NCBI GenBank assembly: GCA_013115145.1
Contig: JAAPAO010000004.1
Coordinates: 124,001-188,000 of the forward strand
Direction of reading: 5' to 3'
DNA from: Perkinsus chesapeaki
Taxonomy: Eukaryota > Perkinsozoa > Perkinsida > Perkinsidae
Length of the DNA stretch: 64,000 nt
Within the stretch, counting starts at the first letter, position 1. Each line of letters begins with the position of its first letter. The notes beneath the pieces are model-generated. The model was not told the DNA's origin. It was given only the letters and a program-made list of their open reading frames with translations, and did not search any database. The position numbers and the translations under genes are program-made. Below, in pieces: positions 1 through 14,202 of the stretch.

Positions 1-533
1 CGCGGATCGACCCCACCCTGGGCAAAGCCTAGTCTCTTCCTCAGTGTATGAGCAGCACTAATAAGATACGTTCGTCCTTTCTCTTCCTTGTACACAAAAG
101 CTGTGCCAATTTGAGTGCCTGGAGGACTACCACCCTGTGGGCTTGCATACATTAACACCACCGATGACTCAAGTGACTTGAACACTTGTCTGAAGTCAGT
201 CGAAGTGCTGTTGGTCTCTAATTGTTCCTCGCAGCTCACCACTGCGTTAGATGACGCATCCGATGAGAATAAGGCAAAACTCATGCTTGCAAAGAGGGAT
301 GCCGCAGCTGCAGCACCTCTACCAAGAGCACCTCCTTGACGATACCACTGACCGTCAGCGTGCGCCCCTCTACAGAGACTTGTTCTATTCAAGAATAGTG
401 GTGGTGATGGCGTTGCAGCAGCACTGAATGTTGTGTATGGTCTTGATAAGACAGACGACGCAGTATGTGTTAACGATGCTGCTAGGCTACGGTTACCACA
501 GATGGCCTTATAAGGGCCGAATACTTGATACAT
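1..533 (-). CDS. HtrA/trypsin-like serine protease, N-terminal part (cut by window edge)
   Basis: The open frame runs from an ATG at 533 to base 1 without a stop, so only about 177 N-terminal residues are visible. The first ~110 residues are rich in Ser, Ala and basic residues and look like an organelle-targeting leader followed by a hydrophobic stretch (AAAASLFASMSFALF). Then comes a fold typical of trypsin-like proteases: SVVLMYAS, GTQIGTAFVY and YLISAAHTL. The last matches the active-site histidine strand (TAAH/TNAHV) of HtrA/Deg and other S1 proteases. The catalytic Asp and Ser and any PDZ domain would lie outside the window. Family assignment is inference from this short segment. A mitochondrial or secretory location is suggested by the leader but not proven. 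Confidence 0.6.
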   Translation of the reverse strand, partial: MYQVFGPYKAICGNRSLAASLTHTASSVLSRPYTTFSAAATPSPPLFLNRTSLCRGAHADGQWYRQGGALGRGAAAAASLFASMSFALFSSDASSNAVVSCEEQLETNSTSTDFRQVFKSLESSVVLMYASPQGGSPPGTQIGTAFVYKEEKGRTYLISAAHTLRKRLGFAQGGVDP

Positions 534-610
534 TGAAAGGGGTATATATTAGAAACTACAAAATTGAGATAATGATTATAGAACTCTACAAACTATGGCA
601 GTAGCTATCA

Positions 611-1162
611 TCAATCAGGTTTAAGAAGCTGTGGGGGTACACTATGTATTCTCCTCATTTTCTGTATTGAATATGCCAACAATGCCATGAAGAAAGTGAT
701 AGCTATAATAAGCAACTTCAGCACGGTATTCATCTGCGCCCTTCGCTTAGTCTTCGCTGAATGCATCTCCTCAGGGGAAGATTTGATAGCATTTGGAGGG
801 GTTCCAACTTGGGTAGTCAGCACACTCGTTCTGGTTTCTCTATGATCCACCTTATCATCCTCACCCTCCTCGTCAGAGTCCATCTTATCATCCTCACCCT
901 CCTCGTCAGAGTCCACCTTATCATCCTCGCCCTCCTCGTCAGAGTCCATCTTATCATCCTCGCCCTCCTCGTCAGAGTCCATCTTATCATCCTCACCCTC
1001 CTCGTCAGAGTCCATCTTATCATCCTCACCCTCCTCCTCCTTAATAGTTTTCCTGCGAGTTTTGTCCCCTTTCAAGTCTCTGGCATTATCGTCATTCTCT
1101 CGGTCATGTGAAGTTACCATAGTCTTGGCAACTTTCGTGGATTTAGATACATACCTAACCAT
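611..1162 (-). CDS. Acidic repeat protein with C-terminal membrane anchor
   Basis: A single uninterrupted frame of 183 residues. Residues ~45-105 are six 11-residue repeats of the type DEEGEDDKMDS. They are followed by a Ser/Thr-rich linker and one hydrophobic helix near the C-terminus (LLIIAITFFMALLAYSI), leaving about 15 residues behind it. This is the architecture of a tail-anchored protein with an acidic cytosolic domain. I recognise no family. The stop lies 77 bases beyond the frame of the HtrA-like gene and the start is only 35 bp from the stop of the TPR gene, so the three genes are tightly packed on one strand. The repeat could bind cations or basic partners; that is speculation. Confidence 0.6.
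   Translation of the reverse strand: MVRYVSKSTKVAKTMVTSHDRENDDNARDLKGDKTRRKTIKEEEGEDDKMDSDEEGEDDKMDSDEEGEDDKMDSDEEGEDDKVDSDEEGEDDKMDSDEEGEDDKVDHRETRTSVLTTQVGTPPNAIKSSPEEMHSAKTKRRAQMNTVLKLLIIAITFFMALLAYSIQKMRRIHSVPPQLLKPD
847..1044 (-). repeat. Coding 33-bp tandem repeat, six units
   Basis: Six head-to-tail 33-bp units (the last one degenerate) encode the DEEGEDDKMDS repeat. Units differ mainly by an ATG/GTG codon change (M/V) and one synonymous base, so the array is young or is being homogenised. Confidence 0.9.
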
Positions 1163-1197
1163 AAGCGTGCATGCTACACTACAACCGTCAAGAATCC

Positions 1198-2309
1198 CTA
1201 CTTATGTTTCTCCTCCTTTAACTGAGCGAGAGCCTTCCGAATTCCTGGATCATTTGGGCATGCCCGATAACTGACAATAACAATCGTCAAGTTGACACAG
1301 CAACACGCAGCACCTTACGCAGACATGAGAGAAGCCTTAGCCAGTTTGTAATCGTTCTTGTAGTTCATATAAACCATACCCTGCCAATAGAGTGCCTTCA
1401 CATTCGAGGGGTCTAATCGAAGAGCCTAGAGGGGTACATCATCACTACTGCAAGACGACCAATGCCGAATCTCTCACCTGTCTGGTCTGGATCAGGACTT
1501 CATCGAATTCCTCAAGTTTGTATTTACAGATGGCAAAAGACACATGGCATTTCTAAGACACCTCAGCGCTGTCCTCAAGTGAGCGCTGCTGCTGCTTACC
1601 AACTTGCTACTATTAAACCATTCCCTCTCTTCTTTAGTATCCGGGAAACAATACTCAAAGTTGAGGAGGGCCTTACGATACCATACTGCTGCTAGACCAA
1701 GATTGCCTTCTCGTAAATATTCATTTGCTTTCTGTCGCATTGTATCGGCACCTTCAATGACTTGTACGAACATCGATGGATGTTGAGGGCACCTTGTAGC
1801 TTCTCCTTGGTAGGCATATCATACAACTGTTGCTCTTTCCGATGGTCATGTGAACAACCGCCCAACTCGGCTGCCTTCATCATTTCTATACATTCCGGCC
1901 CTGACACAACTGTCCCAAGCTGGCAAGCTCCAAGTTCCGTATACCATGTTCGTGGTCGAGCGGACATCGTTCTTTTGCCTCTTGAAGTTGTTCTTCCAAT
2001 TTAGCCTTCTTTGCATCAGCCTCATCCTTCGACTTCATCTCAGCCTCCATTCTTCTGAACTTTGAGTAATCGTTAGAGTATGGTGACGGATTTGTAACAG
2101 TCGGCAGAAGAGGGGCATCTAGAAAAAACAGCAGCACTGTTTCTGTCGCTGCAGCTCCTATACTTACCTGCCTTGCACTCAGAGAGCTCATCGGACACCT
2201 TCGACTTGGCCTTTTCATTAAGCCAGTCCCCTGCTAGCTCCCTTATCATTGCGCTCTCGCTTGTCGTATACATACCATTTACTTTACTATTATCAACACT
2301 AGAAGGCAT
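1198..2309 (-). CDS. TPR-domain co-chaperone-like protein
   Basis: The spliced product starts MPSSVDNSK at 2309. An acidic/helical N-terminal region carries RELAGDWLNEKAKSKVSDEL, and a short coiled coil follows (KAKLEEQLQEAKER). A motif CSHDHRKEQQLYDMPTKEKL leads into three TPR-like helices: ANEYLREGNLGLAAVWYRKA, YKLEEFDEVLIQTRQALRL and DPSNVKALYWQGMVY. The protein ends ALAQLKEEKHK. The motif before the TPR and the TPR layout resemble FKBP/AIP-type TPR proteins, but no FKBP domain is present. About six introns of 35-70 nt are needed, and each restores the TPR frame. It may act as an adaptor for Hsp90/Hsp70; that role is inferred from the TPR type only. Confidence 0.7.
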
Positions 2310-2562
2310 TCTATAATAAAGACTTAGTAGGTTGATATGAAAATGACTTCCTTTCGCAATGATCGAGTACGTGAATCTATTAACACAACACGTAGAGGGA
2401 CATGAACAATGATGAGTAAAGCGAATATGTTTCATGGCAGCATGCTGTTGAAGGTGTGCATTGTGACCTCTCCGGTGGAGGAGGAGATGTGTAAAGCTGT
2501 AGAAAGATACTGAAGAACAGCCTCGAAGTCTTTTCGTGGGAGAGAGCGTAGTATTGAAGGCT

Positions 2563-5113
2563 CTATTGAACATCTACAAATAGCCAACAGCGTAATATGA
2601 ATGTACCTTGAAGAGCAGTCTTGGTCAAATCTGGCAAAGTGTTGGGTAATGTCTGCTTGGCCATCTTATGGCAGAGCTCTGTCAAGTTTAACTGTTTGTG
2701 GCTCAGGATCCTTCGTTGATAAGGTGCATACCTGTTCATAAAGGATCGTCTATAATGTGGATGTATCATACAGTGTGGTATCCGCTAGCAGAGGTGCATC
2801 ATTGTCATCAACATCATGATCGCTAAGTTGTACAACTACTAGTCGAAGTAGGAGAATATCGGAGGAGCCCGTCAAGGTAATCTATGACGGTAATGCCGAA
2901 ATACAGATTGGTTCTGTACTCACCACTCTGTCAACGACTACACTGTTGGGTGAGCCGTGAGGAATTGATAGTTGGATGCTACTAGGTGAAGGTGTAGTAA
3001 GTGAAGTTTTGGAGAGAGTGGAGGTATGCAGTTCATCTGTCTTAGACTGAAAACAAAGGTGATCATGCCCTGCGTACCCAATTTAGCATCAGTTCTGGTT
3101 TCACCGAAAGGAGGCTTTACATCAAGCAAGATTATATCATCGAATCGGTCAGCTGATGGCCTGAAAATAAGGACATCAAAAAAAGGTCAAAACAAATAGC
3201 AGAGATAACACATGATACTTGGAATTGCTCTATCTCCAAACCCCTTGGAAATTGGTTTTCTTATCGAGCCTTGTGAACTTTACAACTTCGAGATAGCCCG
3301 GGGATGACAGGTACTCCTCTACCACGTATGCCTACCTTCTTCTTATGCCCACCAGCCTAGCAGCAGTCTCATTCAAGAAGTTTTGAACCTCATCTTGTGT
3401 ATGCAAGTTGTCCTTACAGACCCCTAATGTGTATCTAATAACTGTTTAGGATAGTGCACTGTGATAATAATAATAAATACATTCGAGCAGCGGTGGTATC
3501 CAACATCCGAAGGACCATTATGCCGTTATTCGAGGAGGGCAGCAGCCCCCATAACTCCATCCTAGCCCATTGAGTAGAGGGGCCAGTATTGGTCGCTGCT
3601 GCCGCTTTGTCAGAATAAACCGGCATCCACACTTTTAGTGGAGGGGTTCTGATAAGTAGCGGACACTAGCGTTATTGATGGTCATGTTGCAGTAGTACAG
3701 GCATCGCCTCCTCAGCAGGTCATTATTCCCCAATGTTGGTGATGATGTTCCAGATACCTTTAATACGATTTGTCCATTAGTATTATTAACTCGTACATCG
3801 ATCTTCCCATCTTGACCTATGGTGACTTTAGAAACTAAGTTGCGTATGATATCCTCGTTAATAAGGCCTTCATGCCGCAGCTCAATCTCATCTATAATCG
3901 TTTTACCCTCAGTGTCCTTAACAATGATTATAAGAGAGGATGGCCAGCCAATGGCACTTCTACCCTCAAGGATGGCATTTGCCAATAGAACACCCCTGAT
4001 AGGCGACAGGGAATAGTCACAAATTGTTGCTGTGGCTCACCCCTCAATGAGACCCTCTGGTGCTATGAAAGTTCCGCCATGCGGACACATAGCACTATGT
4101 TCACGCTCAGAAGATGTGTGGTACCAGATAGTCATAATATACAGCTTCTCATCCACTCTCATAGTAGAGCGATGAACCATCTCGCAGCATTTCATTGTTG
4201 AAGCCACAGGTTCGATTCCCACGGAAGGTGTTGTCACTAATCCCTCTACATTTTTTCGTAACATGTTTTTTATGTCATCCGCTACTTTAAGCCTCGTGGA
4301 TCTAAACAAAGTTGATCAAGGCTTTTCAGACAGCAGACACCTACAATTCATCCAGCGATCTCTGCCACTTCGCTGACCTCTCCAACACTTGAGAAAGCCT
4401 ATTTGCTAGGGAGTAGCGAGATGCCCAATTAGACTCTATTATAGCCTTATCCTGAACAATAATAATACATCGCTTAAGTGGTAGAGCCTAACTTTGAGAA
4501 GCTCAATCCTTTCAGCCTTCAGTCTTGCTAGTCGGAGTTCAAGGTCTTCTAATTCCCTATAGTATTGATCAACTCTTTAGCCAGCCTATTCCCTAACTTG
4601 TAGCATTTAAGTGTTTTATTGAGCCTAGCTGCTTCATCTTCAGCAGCATTCTTATCGTTTATTAGCCTACACAAGTAACGTCTAAGACTCTCCCACAGGC
4701 GTACAGGAACCATAGCAAAGTCGGCGGTCCTTGGAGACTGACAATATACGAATGTACTCCTGCTCGTAACACTTCACTAACCAAGGTAATTGAATCCATT
4801 TCTGCTAAGATAGCTCCTACTTCTACATTACCGTTACAAGATACGAAGGATGAAGTAGTAGTTATATTGGGAGAGGTACCTGAGACTTATGAAAGGAATC
4901 ACGTTGCTAGTCAGGTCCACTAACAATAGCACTTTCGCTATGTTTATGGATATAATCGGCAGCGTGGAACTTTCGATCGAATACAGAAGGTATAGCTGCA
5001 CCAGCCGTAATCCTAGCTTGCCCCGTCACCGGTAGGACTAGCCGGCTACTGTGGTAGTGCTGGTACTGCCCACTGTCAGATTCTACTCTGGTGTGATTGA
5101 GAGGGGAAACCAT
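2563..5113 (-). CDS. Hypothetical coiled-coil protein, multi-exon
   Basis: I do not recognise this gene. Starting at MVSPLNHTR (5113), short exons can be joined in phase through about a dozen introns to a stop at 2563. The middle third is a coiled coil (ESLRRYLCRLINDKNAAEDE, QYYRELEDLELRLARLKAER). It is followed by a mixed alpha/beta part (DTEGKTIIDEIELRHEG) and a C-terminal part (EEYLSSPGYLEVVKFTRLD; ELCHKMAKQTLPNTLPDLTK). The frame switches at plausible GT-AG pairs of 44-74 nt. The exact exon joins are uncertain, and the span could hide two genes, though phases are continuous across it. Confidence 0.5.
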
Positions 5114-5417
5114 AACGACTGTGGATGTTTGTCAGGTACTTTAAACGCGACAATAGTAAAGATAAATTGTTAAAAAACGTTGAGTGGAGACTACGAGTTC
5201 TACTGCGTACAGTGGTGGTGCCTCTTCTTCTACCTCATCGATGGCCCTATAGGCTACAAAACAGCAGCTTCACATACTATCAAGATGGTAGTAATGTTAC
5301 AAAAAAAGCAAAGCGAGTACGAGTATGCTTTACGTGATTATCGGTGGAGCAGCATTGGACGATGACGATGAAGAGGACTGTCCCTAAGGGGATTAGAGAA
5401 GTAATACGAATGTCTCA

Positions 5418-8017
<2,600 letters not shown>

Positions 8018-8314
8018 CGATAAGAATTATGAACTACTAAGTCAACTAAGGGAAGTGAAAGGGGCTTTTAAATAATAATAAACGAAACTCTCATGTTAGT
8101 ATATGACGTATATGAAGCACGATAGAAGATACCAACAGATGTTACAACACTGATGGTTATCTTAATGTGCTTGAAAGGTAATGATGATGCTGATGAAACA
8201 TAGGAACCTGAGCCTAAGGAATATACAACTGTAATGACATCGGAACGTACGTAAGCAACTGGATAGCAAGCACTCGTGGCTGCTGCTGCTGCTTCTACTG
8301 CTCATACCATCTTC

Positions 8315-10793
8315 TCAGTTTCTACGGATACTGTCATCCTCTGACACCGCTGGAGGCTTCGCTGGGCCTTTAGCACCACTCTTGCCTAAAATGAGGTACT
8401 AACATAGGTTATCATCGATTTAAGCGTGTTACAGAGTCCGCATGGTTGAGGCTGCTGCTGCTGCTGAGTTGTTGTCTTACAGCATGGTCTATCCCAAGAT
8501 ATAGAGTCAACAACAGCACCAAAGACATCTCTCTCAGCATAAGGGTAATCCATTATACTGAATCCTAGCTCACACAGTTCACCAAGATAGACAGTTAACT
8601 AGTGATAATGATGAAAACAGAGGTGGACGGAAGCAGTGTACCTTGCCAGTAGCCTCATCACGGCCGATGATGAAATCGTAACGCAGTGCTGGAGCTGGTT
8701 GGTCAGATTCGGTTAACATCCATCTCTGCCAGGCTCTTATGCATGTATGGCAAATACTCTCGGCCTACTAATGACTAAAGTGAAATATCCAAGTAAGGAG
8801 CTGTACCTCCTTCAAAGCCTCAACATCGCCATTGAACCACCTATGGGCAGCCTCAGTTCGGTCCTACAATCGGTACAATGATGGCAACGGCGTTGGAGCT
8901 GCTGCTGTTTACCATTGATCGTTCAAAGTCTCTATAGAGACCATCTTCACTAATTCTAGCAAATGTAGAGTATGTCACATGGCGCACTTCCCCCATACTT
9001 GTGATGAATCTCATCTCAAGGCTGTTAGGCACTCTCTCTTGCACCTAAAGATACAACACTTGTTGATAGTAATGTAGAAGGAGTTACCATACCAAAACAG
9101 AGTCATTCCTGCATGTAGGCTGGAGTACTATATCCTGCATTTGACTGGCCAGTGATGAGGCATTGGCATCGAATGTCCTCACATCCATAGCTTCCCAAGA
9201 GTAACCAAGCTTACATACACCACCTGCGGGGGGGGAGGTAATATCAGCTGTTCGATTAAGGTCAACATCATCTATCTACCTCTAACAAGGGGCTTGTTAT
9301 CCATAATGATTTTAAGGTTATCCAATGCAGCTTGAGCAGCAGCATGAGCTGAAGTTATGACTGAACCTCTACTAACCTGAGATGATACAATATAACCTGC
9401 TTATCCTATTATACTCCATTACCTTAACACATTTAGGAAGTCTAAGATCATCCTGTAGACATAAATGGGCATATAAATCCTTAGCAACAATGGTGCGATG
9501 TAAATGTGAGGTATGAGGGAATCGAGTACAGATACCAATGGCCTCCATTCTGAAAGGGGATGCTGAAGAGTGGCTCCACCGTCACAAGGATAGGCGATTA
9601 TCAAAGTAGCTATCGATTTAGTAAGACAACTACTACCTTGTGAGCAAATCGAAGAAGGCATCTCGAGCCACAAAACCTCCAATATTGGGGTTACAAGAAT
9701 CTTCAAACTCACATACCCAAAGGAAATACATACCAGCACGATGTCTGATAGAAAAACCGTAAAATAAATCTGCCACCGGATGACGGTTGGTAATATACCT
9801 CCCACTCAGCTGACATGCAATTGCCCTTTCGCTTATCTTAGTCAGTTCTGCACTACACTTTACATATGTTGTAAGGACCTCATAATCAGGTCCAATACGT
9901 CTATATAGCTCCCCCATAAGAGACACTATGTACCTGTTAAATCGTATGGATACTATAATATTATAAACTACTTACGCATCGGATATAGTAGAACCTGTCT
10001 CACCCCAACTAGGAAAGTCCCACTCATTAGCCGCTTCAGGATTAGCCCATCGTACCTTAATTGAAGGGCAATGGATGAGAGAGCGGTATGGCTTGTAGAC
10101 TCACAACATGAATACTAACAGATGGTCTAGGGTTTGGTGGTGTAAGCTTAAGGTCTCCTGATGGTACATGCTCAGTTACTCTAGAAGTATCTAATCTCAT
10201 AGAGCCTCTCTCGTACCATAAGGAATGGTCATATGTAACCAATGGCCAAGTGTTCCTAAACAACACATGTACTATTATGGTATTATTATTAGGCAGACTA
10301 CTTATCATTTGATCTATATTCACTCTTCTTCCAATCCCTTGTAATAGTAGCTGTCATCCAACGATCACTCCAACCAGTTGGTGGGGACATAAATGCATCA
10401 GCTGGTGATGATACAGCCATCCAACAATATGGTGAACTAGATGTCCTACTAATTTGCATACGATAGAATACCCATCTAATAACAATGTTATACAACAATA
10501 ACAATGTATTCAAAGGCTTACAGTCTATGTCCAGCTATTAATGTATCGGGTAAGTGAGCCAACATATGCATATCATAATGTGGCTCATTATCCCTATTAG
10601 GATGCATTGGCATTCTAAAACCAGTCCCATTAAAACCATTACTGATAACTACACCACTGTTATCAGCATAACCTGGCTGAGAGCCTGATGCTGCTGATGC
10701 TGATGCCATCTCATAATCCATCGATGGGACTGGTGAGGGTGCCATCGTAGGAGCTCCTGTCGCTGCTGCTGCTGTTAATGGTGATGAAGACAT
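8315..10793 (-). CDS. Hypothetical multi-exon protein
   Basis: The start at 10793 gives MSSSPLTAAAATGAP (an in-frame ATG also exists at 10841). An Ala/Ser/Pro-rich N-terminus is followed by a mixed globular part: MQISRTSSSPYCWMAVSS, PPTGWSDRWMTATITRDW, VRWANPEAANEWDFPSWGE, FSIRHRAGMYFLWVCEFEDS, VGYSWEAMDVRTFDANASSL. The end is GKSGAKGPAKPPAVSEDDS then RRN. Trp/Tyr-rich segments suggest a beta-rich fold. Introns of 35-60 nt are needed throughout, each with GT-AG ends. I recognise no family or signal peptide. Strand and compactness match the neighbours. Confidence 0.5.
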
Positions 10794-10970
10794 AACGATA
10801 CAGACACTACAGAGATTGTGAGGGCTTGGGGTAGGGAACACAAACTGTGATGGTGAAGTTAAAAATGTTAAAGGAAATTAAGCAGAGGAATTGGAGAAGC
10901 AACTGTTATCATTAATAATTCAGGACAGTCTATAATGGTGCCTAGTCAACTTGGAAGTACAAAATTAGGG

Positions 10971-13474
10971 CTATTGGTGAGGTGGTGGTGGTGGTGGTGG
11001 AGTTGAGTCATCACCATTCAATTTAACTGCACTCACTTTACCCATAACATCTACTACAGCCCACCAGCTATTAGATAGATAATTACGCATAAAACAAGCA
11101 TCGTCATCATCTAATGGTAATTGAACACGAAGATGGGCATTCTGATAAATATTTACCTTATCAAAGGTAAACAGTATACCAATACGGTCACCAAGGGAAA
11201 CCTAAAGAGGAAGTATAGATAATCGAATGGTCCTCAACCTAACCTGCTTGGCTGGCCTCCAATCTTTAGAGCTAATAGGATGACTTTTACCATTCAACCA
11301 AAGTCGTACAGGATCATATCCCACTAAGAGCGAGGCGGCCGACACCACATCAGTTGGAGCTAATGTTGTGATGGCATCCTCTTCTAATCTCCCTGATGGC
11401 AGGTTAGTAACTAAAATGTAATAGTGAGTACTAATAGGAATAAATGATAGGTTACCGCAAGAAGGGTCTATAGTAGTGAGGCCAAGGGCAAAGGTTTTCA
11501 TAGCAGTAGCAGTCTTAGTTATAGTAATAGAGTAATAAAAACCACCGAAAGGTAGACTACTGCTTATTGGTAACCTGAATAGAGTATGTCATATAGTAGA
11601 TGTTATTAGATACCTCTTCAACGGGTATTTACTAAACACCACAGCATTGGTAATACCATTCCTCCTAACAGCTGTTATACCATCATCCTCTAGTTTAATA
11701 CGATTCCCTTTAACAACATTTGCAAACACCATCGGTCGATATAAATGGATGCAACTAAAAGCATCGGTGATGTTCGAAAGCAAACGATTTTATTACTTTA
11801 TACCCTCGGCCATGTTGCCTGCCCTTCCAATAACCTTTATACTTATATCAGATGGTATGCCACCCTCCTTCTCCTCCTCTTCCATACAAGGTAGTGTTAT
11901 CTCTATGATGGTAGAAGGTGATGCCCCCTTTGGCACTGACTTCCCTGTTACTGTCTTTATATTAGCATTAACTATCTCATACCCCCTTCTCACTTCAATA
12001 CCCTCAAGGCTTTGGGCAGTTAGGTTAGTAACCTCGAGCATGACTGTAGCCTCCTTGGAGTAGGGTAGTGCAGATGGCTTTATATTCACTAATCGTGCTT
12101 TATCAAAGTACTCGAATGCTCCTCTCAGTATAAAGCTATCATTAATATCATCCATAACCACCACTACATCCGCTAGCCCCGGTGGTCCCCTTGATAGAGG
12201 CGCCAAAAACTCCCTCTGTCCCTCTATCATTGATGCTACCTCTGCACATGGTCTACCACCAATCTTGAGGTAAGATATGTTATTAAGATCCACAACACTG
12301 CTGTCACCTGCCCCTCTTTCCACCCAGAAACGTGTACCGCCCGATCTGGGGGCACCTGAGGGATTGAGAAGTATCGGTGACATGGTGGTAAGATAGGATG
12401 CAATCGAGCCTAAGTCATCTTCCATTAATATCGATGCACTAATGGTAGATAACCTTGTAGTATTGGTAGGGTAAACAGATGATTCTATACCAGAGGGGTT
12501 ATCACCATCCTCAGATTCTGATAACTCAAATGAGACGGTACCCTTATTAGCTGATAACAGGCTATTGTCAGTTAGTGTTACATCACCAGTAGTAGGCAAT
12601 GGATGCTCTAAGTGGTTCATATCATGCTCCTCCTCCCCTAGACTACCATCCTCAATAATCCCATCACCATCTTCTTTCAACTCGGATGCCTCCTCTATGT
12701 GCACCTCCGGTATCACCTTGGATGCCGCCGCCTCCTCTTCCCCTGTCCCTTGTATACCCTCCTCCTTCTGTGCAACATCGTCCTCTGTCCCTTCTATAAC
12801 ACTTCCCTTCTGTGTAACATCTTCACCTGTCCCTTGTATAACACTTCCCTTCTGTGTAACATCTTCACCTGTCCCTTCTATAACACTTCCCTTCTGTGTA
12901 ACATCTTCCCCTTTCTCTTCGGTAGCCTTCTGCCCTCCTATACCATCGTCTATGCTATCAGATGGTGGTGTCGGTATAAGGTCAATCATTGCTTTATCAT
13001 TAGCAGCATCATAATCATCACCCTGCTTACCAGATGCTATCTGGTAAGGCTCTGATGTTGATCGAGCAGTAAGTGGTTGAGAGTCTTTCTCCTGTTGCCA
13101 GGCATGACTTAGCCTATCTAACCGTAATAATAGTTGAAGCCTCTCCCCCTCTTCAATCAATCCTCTTAGTATACCATCTACACATGCCTTATCTGTACTA
13201 CCAGTTAATGTAGATCGTATTGTTATTATCATTTCCATACCTATTATTACAATACCAACTTCTTCTATATTAAACTACCATCACATCCAATATCATTACC
13301 TTCAACCAACTTAGCCTTTGCTTGTGTTAATTTATTAGCCTTCTCCAATTGTTCAGCTTCCCCTTTTAAGCCCTCAACTCTTACGAGAGTTGACACTAGA
13401 TCGGGCCGGCGTTCATCTCCACCTCTACCATTAGCCGACTCGCTACTACTACTACTATTCCATCCCATAGGCAT
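10971..13474 (-). CDS. Protein with 14-residue repeats, possible Ig/IPT-like region and C-terminal NHR (Neuralized) domain
   Basis: Start MPMGWNSSS. A short coiled coil (VEGLKGEAEQLEKANKLTQ) precedes a large exon of about 480 residues. That exon holds acidic linkers, four 14-residue repeats (GEDVTQKGSVIEGT type) and a beta-rich part (NIKPSALPYSKEATVMLEV) that looks like an IPT/Ig-like fold. After two introns the C-terminus reads MVFANVVKGNRIKLEDDG, TAVRRNGITNAVVFSKYPL, FALGLTTIDPS, LGDRIGILFTFD and NAHLRVQLPL. These match the neuralized homology repeat (F..GKNI.L..D...A.R...F..ALVFS..PL). NHR domains bind partners in ubiquitin ligases. No RING finger is visible, so this is likely an adaptor; that role is inferred. 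It ends in a poly-Pro tail. Confidence 0.65.
12747..12914 (-). repeat. Coding 42-bp tandem repeat, four units
   Basis: Four 42-bp units encode the 14-residue GEDVTQKGSVIEGT motif. The three units at 12789-12914 are nearly identical, while the one at 12747-12788 has diverged (GTEDDVAQKEEGIQ), which suggests stepwise expansion from one end. Confidence 0.9.
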
Positions 13475-13550
13475 TATAACAAAAACTATAAAAACCAGAT
13501 CACCATACCATAAAGACTTGAACACTACAGTACGGTATACAACGAAAGCT

Positions 13551-14109
13551 TTACACATCTTCTTCTCCACGGTTCTGGTTGGTAGCGTAGGCCTGCTCCT
13601 TATCGGACATATGTTTCCATGCCTAACAATTATTATATAACTATCCCCATCATTCTTATTACCTCATAACGCCCCGTATAATATCCAGCATAATACCAGC
13701 TCATACAAAGATTACTCAATTCAGGATCCTCTGGTAATGGCATCATCATTCCCATAGGCGTCACAGGAGCAGCAGCAGCAGCATTGGTAGTAGGAGCAGC
13801 AGCATTGGTAGTAGGAGCAGCAGCAGCATTGGTAGTAGGAGCAGCAGCAGCATTGATAGTAGGAGCAGTAGGAGGATCCTTAGTAACCTCTTGCTGGACT
13901 TCCTCTTGCCTTGACTCCTCCTCCTCCTCTTCCTTTTGTACCCCCTCATTTCGTTCTCTATTACTACTAGATGACATATCTTCAATAATCCTATCTATCT
14001 TGCTAATAGCTTTATCATCATCATATTCATTATCCAATCGTTTGGACAACACCGATGCTAACTCATTAAAGGTGTCCAATAATATATCACCGCTGCCGTT
14101 ACCAGCCAT
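13551..14109 (-). CDS. SMN-like protein with C-terminal YG box
   Basis: Start MAGNGSG at 14109 (an in-frame ATG also occurs at 14148). An acidic helix with a DDDKAISKIDRII core is followed by a Glu-rich stretch and four to five repeats of the type APTTNAAAA. Next comes PELSNLCMSWYYAGYYTGRY, which carries the Tyr/Gly-spaced YG box of the SMN/Smn1 family (W..SGY.TG.Y). One 40-nt intron splits the box from EAWKHMSDKEQAYATNQ and the stop. SMN oligomerises through the YG box and loads Sm proteins on snRNAs. No Tudor domain is visible, as in fission yeast Smn1 and other short homologues. Assignment rests on the YG box and overall size (~170-180 aa). Confidence 0.65.
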
Positions 14110-14202
14110 TACCAACCGACTAACATAACAATCACCTACAACCATCACTACTACACACTCAACAATCGGAAGAAGACTTTCAGAAACAGTAACACTGTAA
14201 TA

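Noticed and set aside
3330-3352. A possible 21-nt intron in the coiled-coil gene
   Set aside because: A 57-nt intron with an upstream GT gives the same phase and fits the usual size here.
4195-4225. Box-B-like GGTTCGATTCC on the plus strand
   Set aside because: It lies in an exon of the coiled-coil gene and the flanking bases do not form a T stem, so it is not a tRNA gene.
13784-14128. Plus-strand Ala/Val-rich frame
   Set aside because: It is the antisense of the Ala/Thr/Asn repeat of the SMN-like gene.
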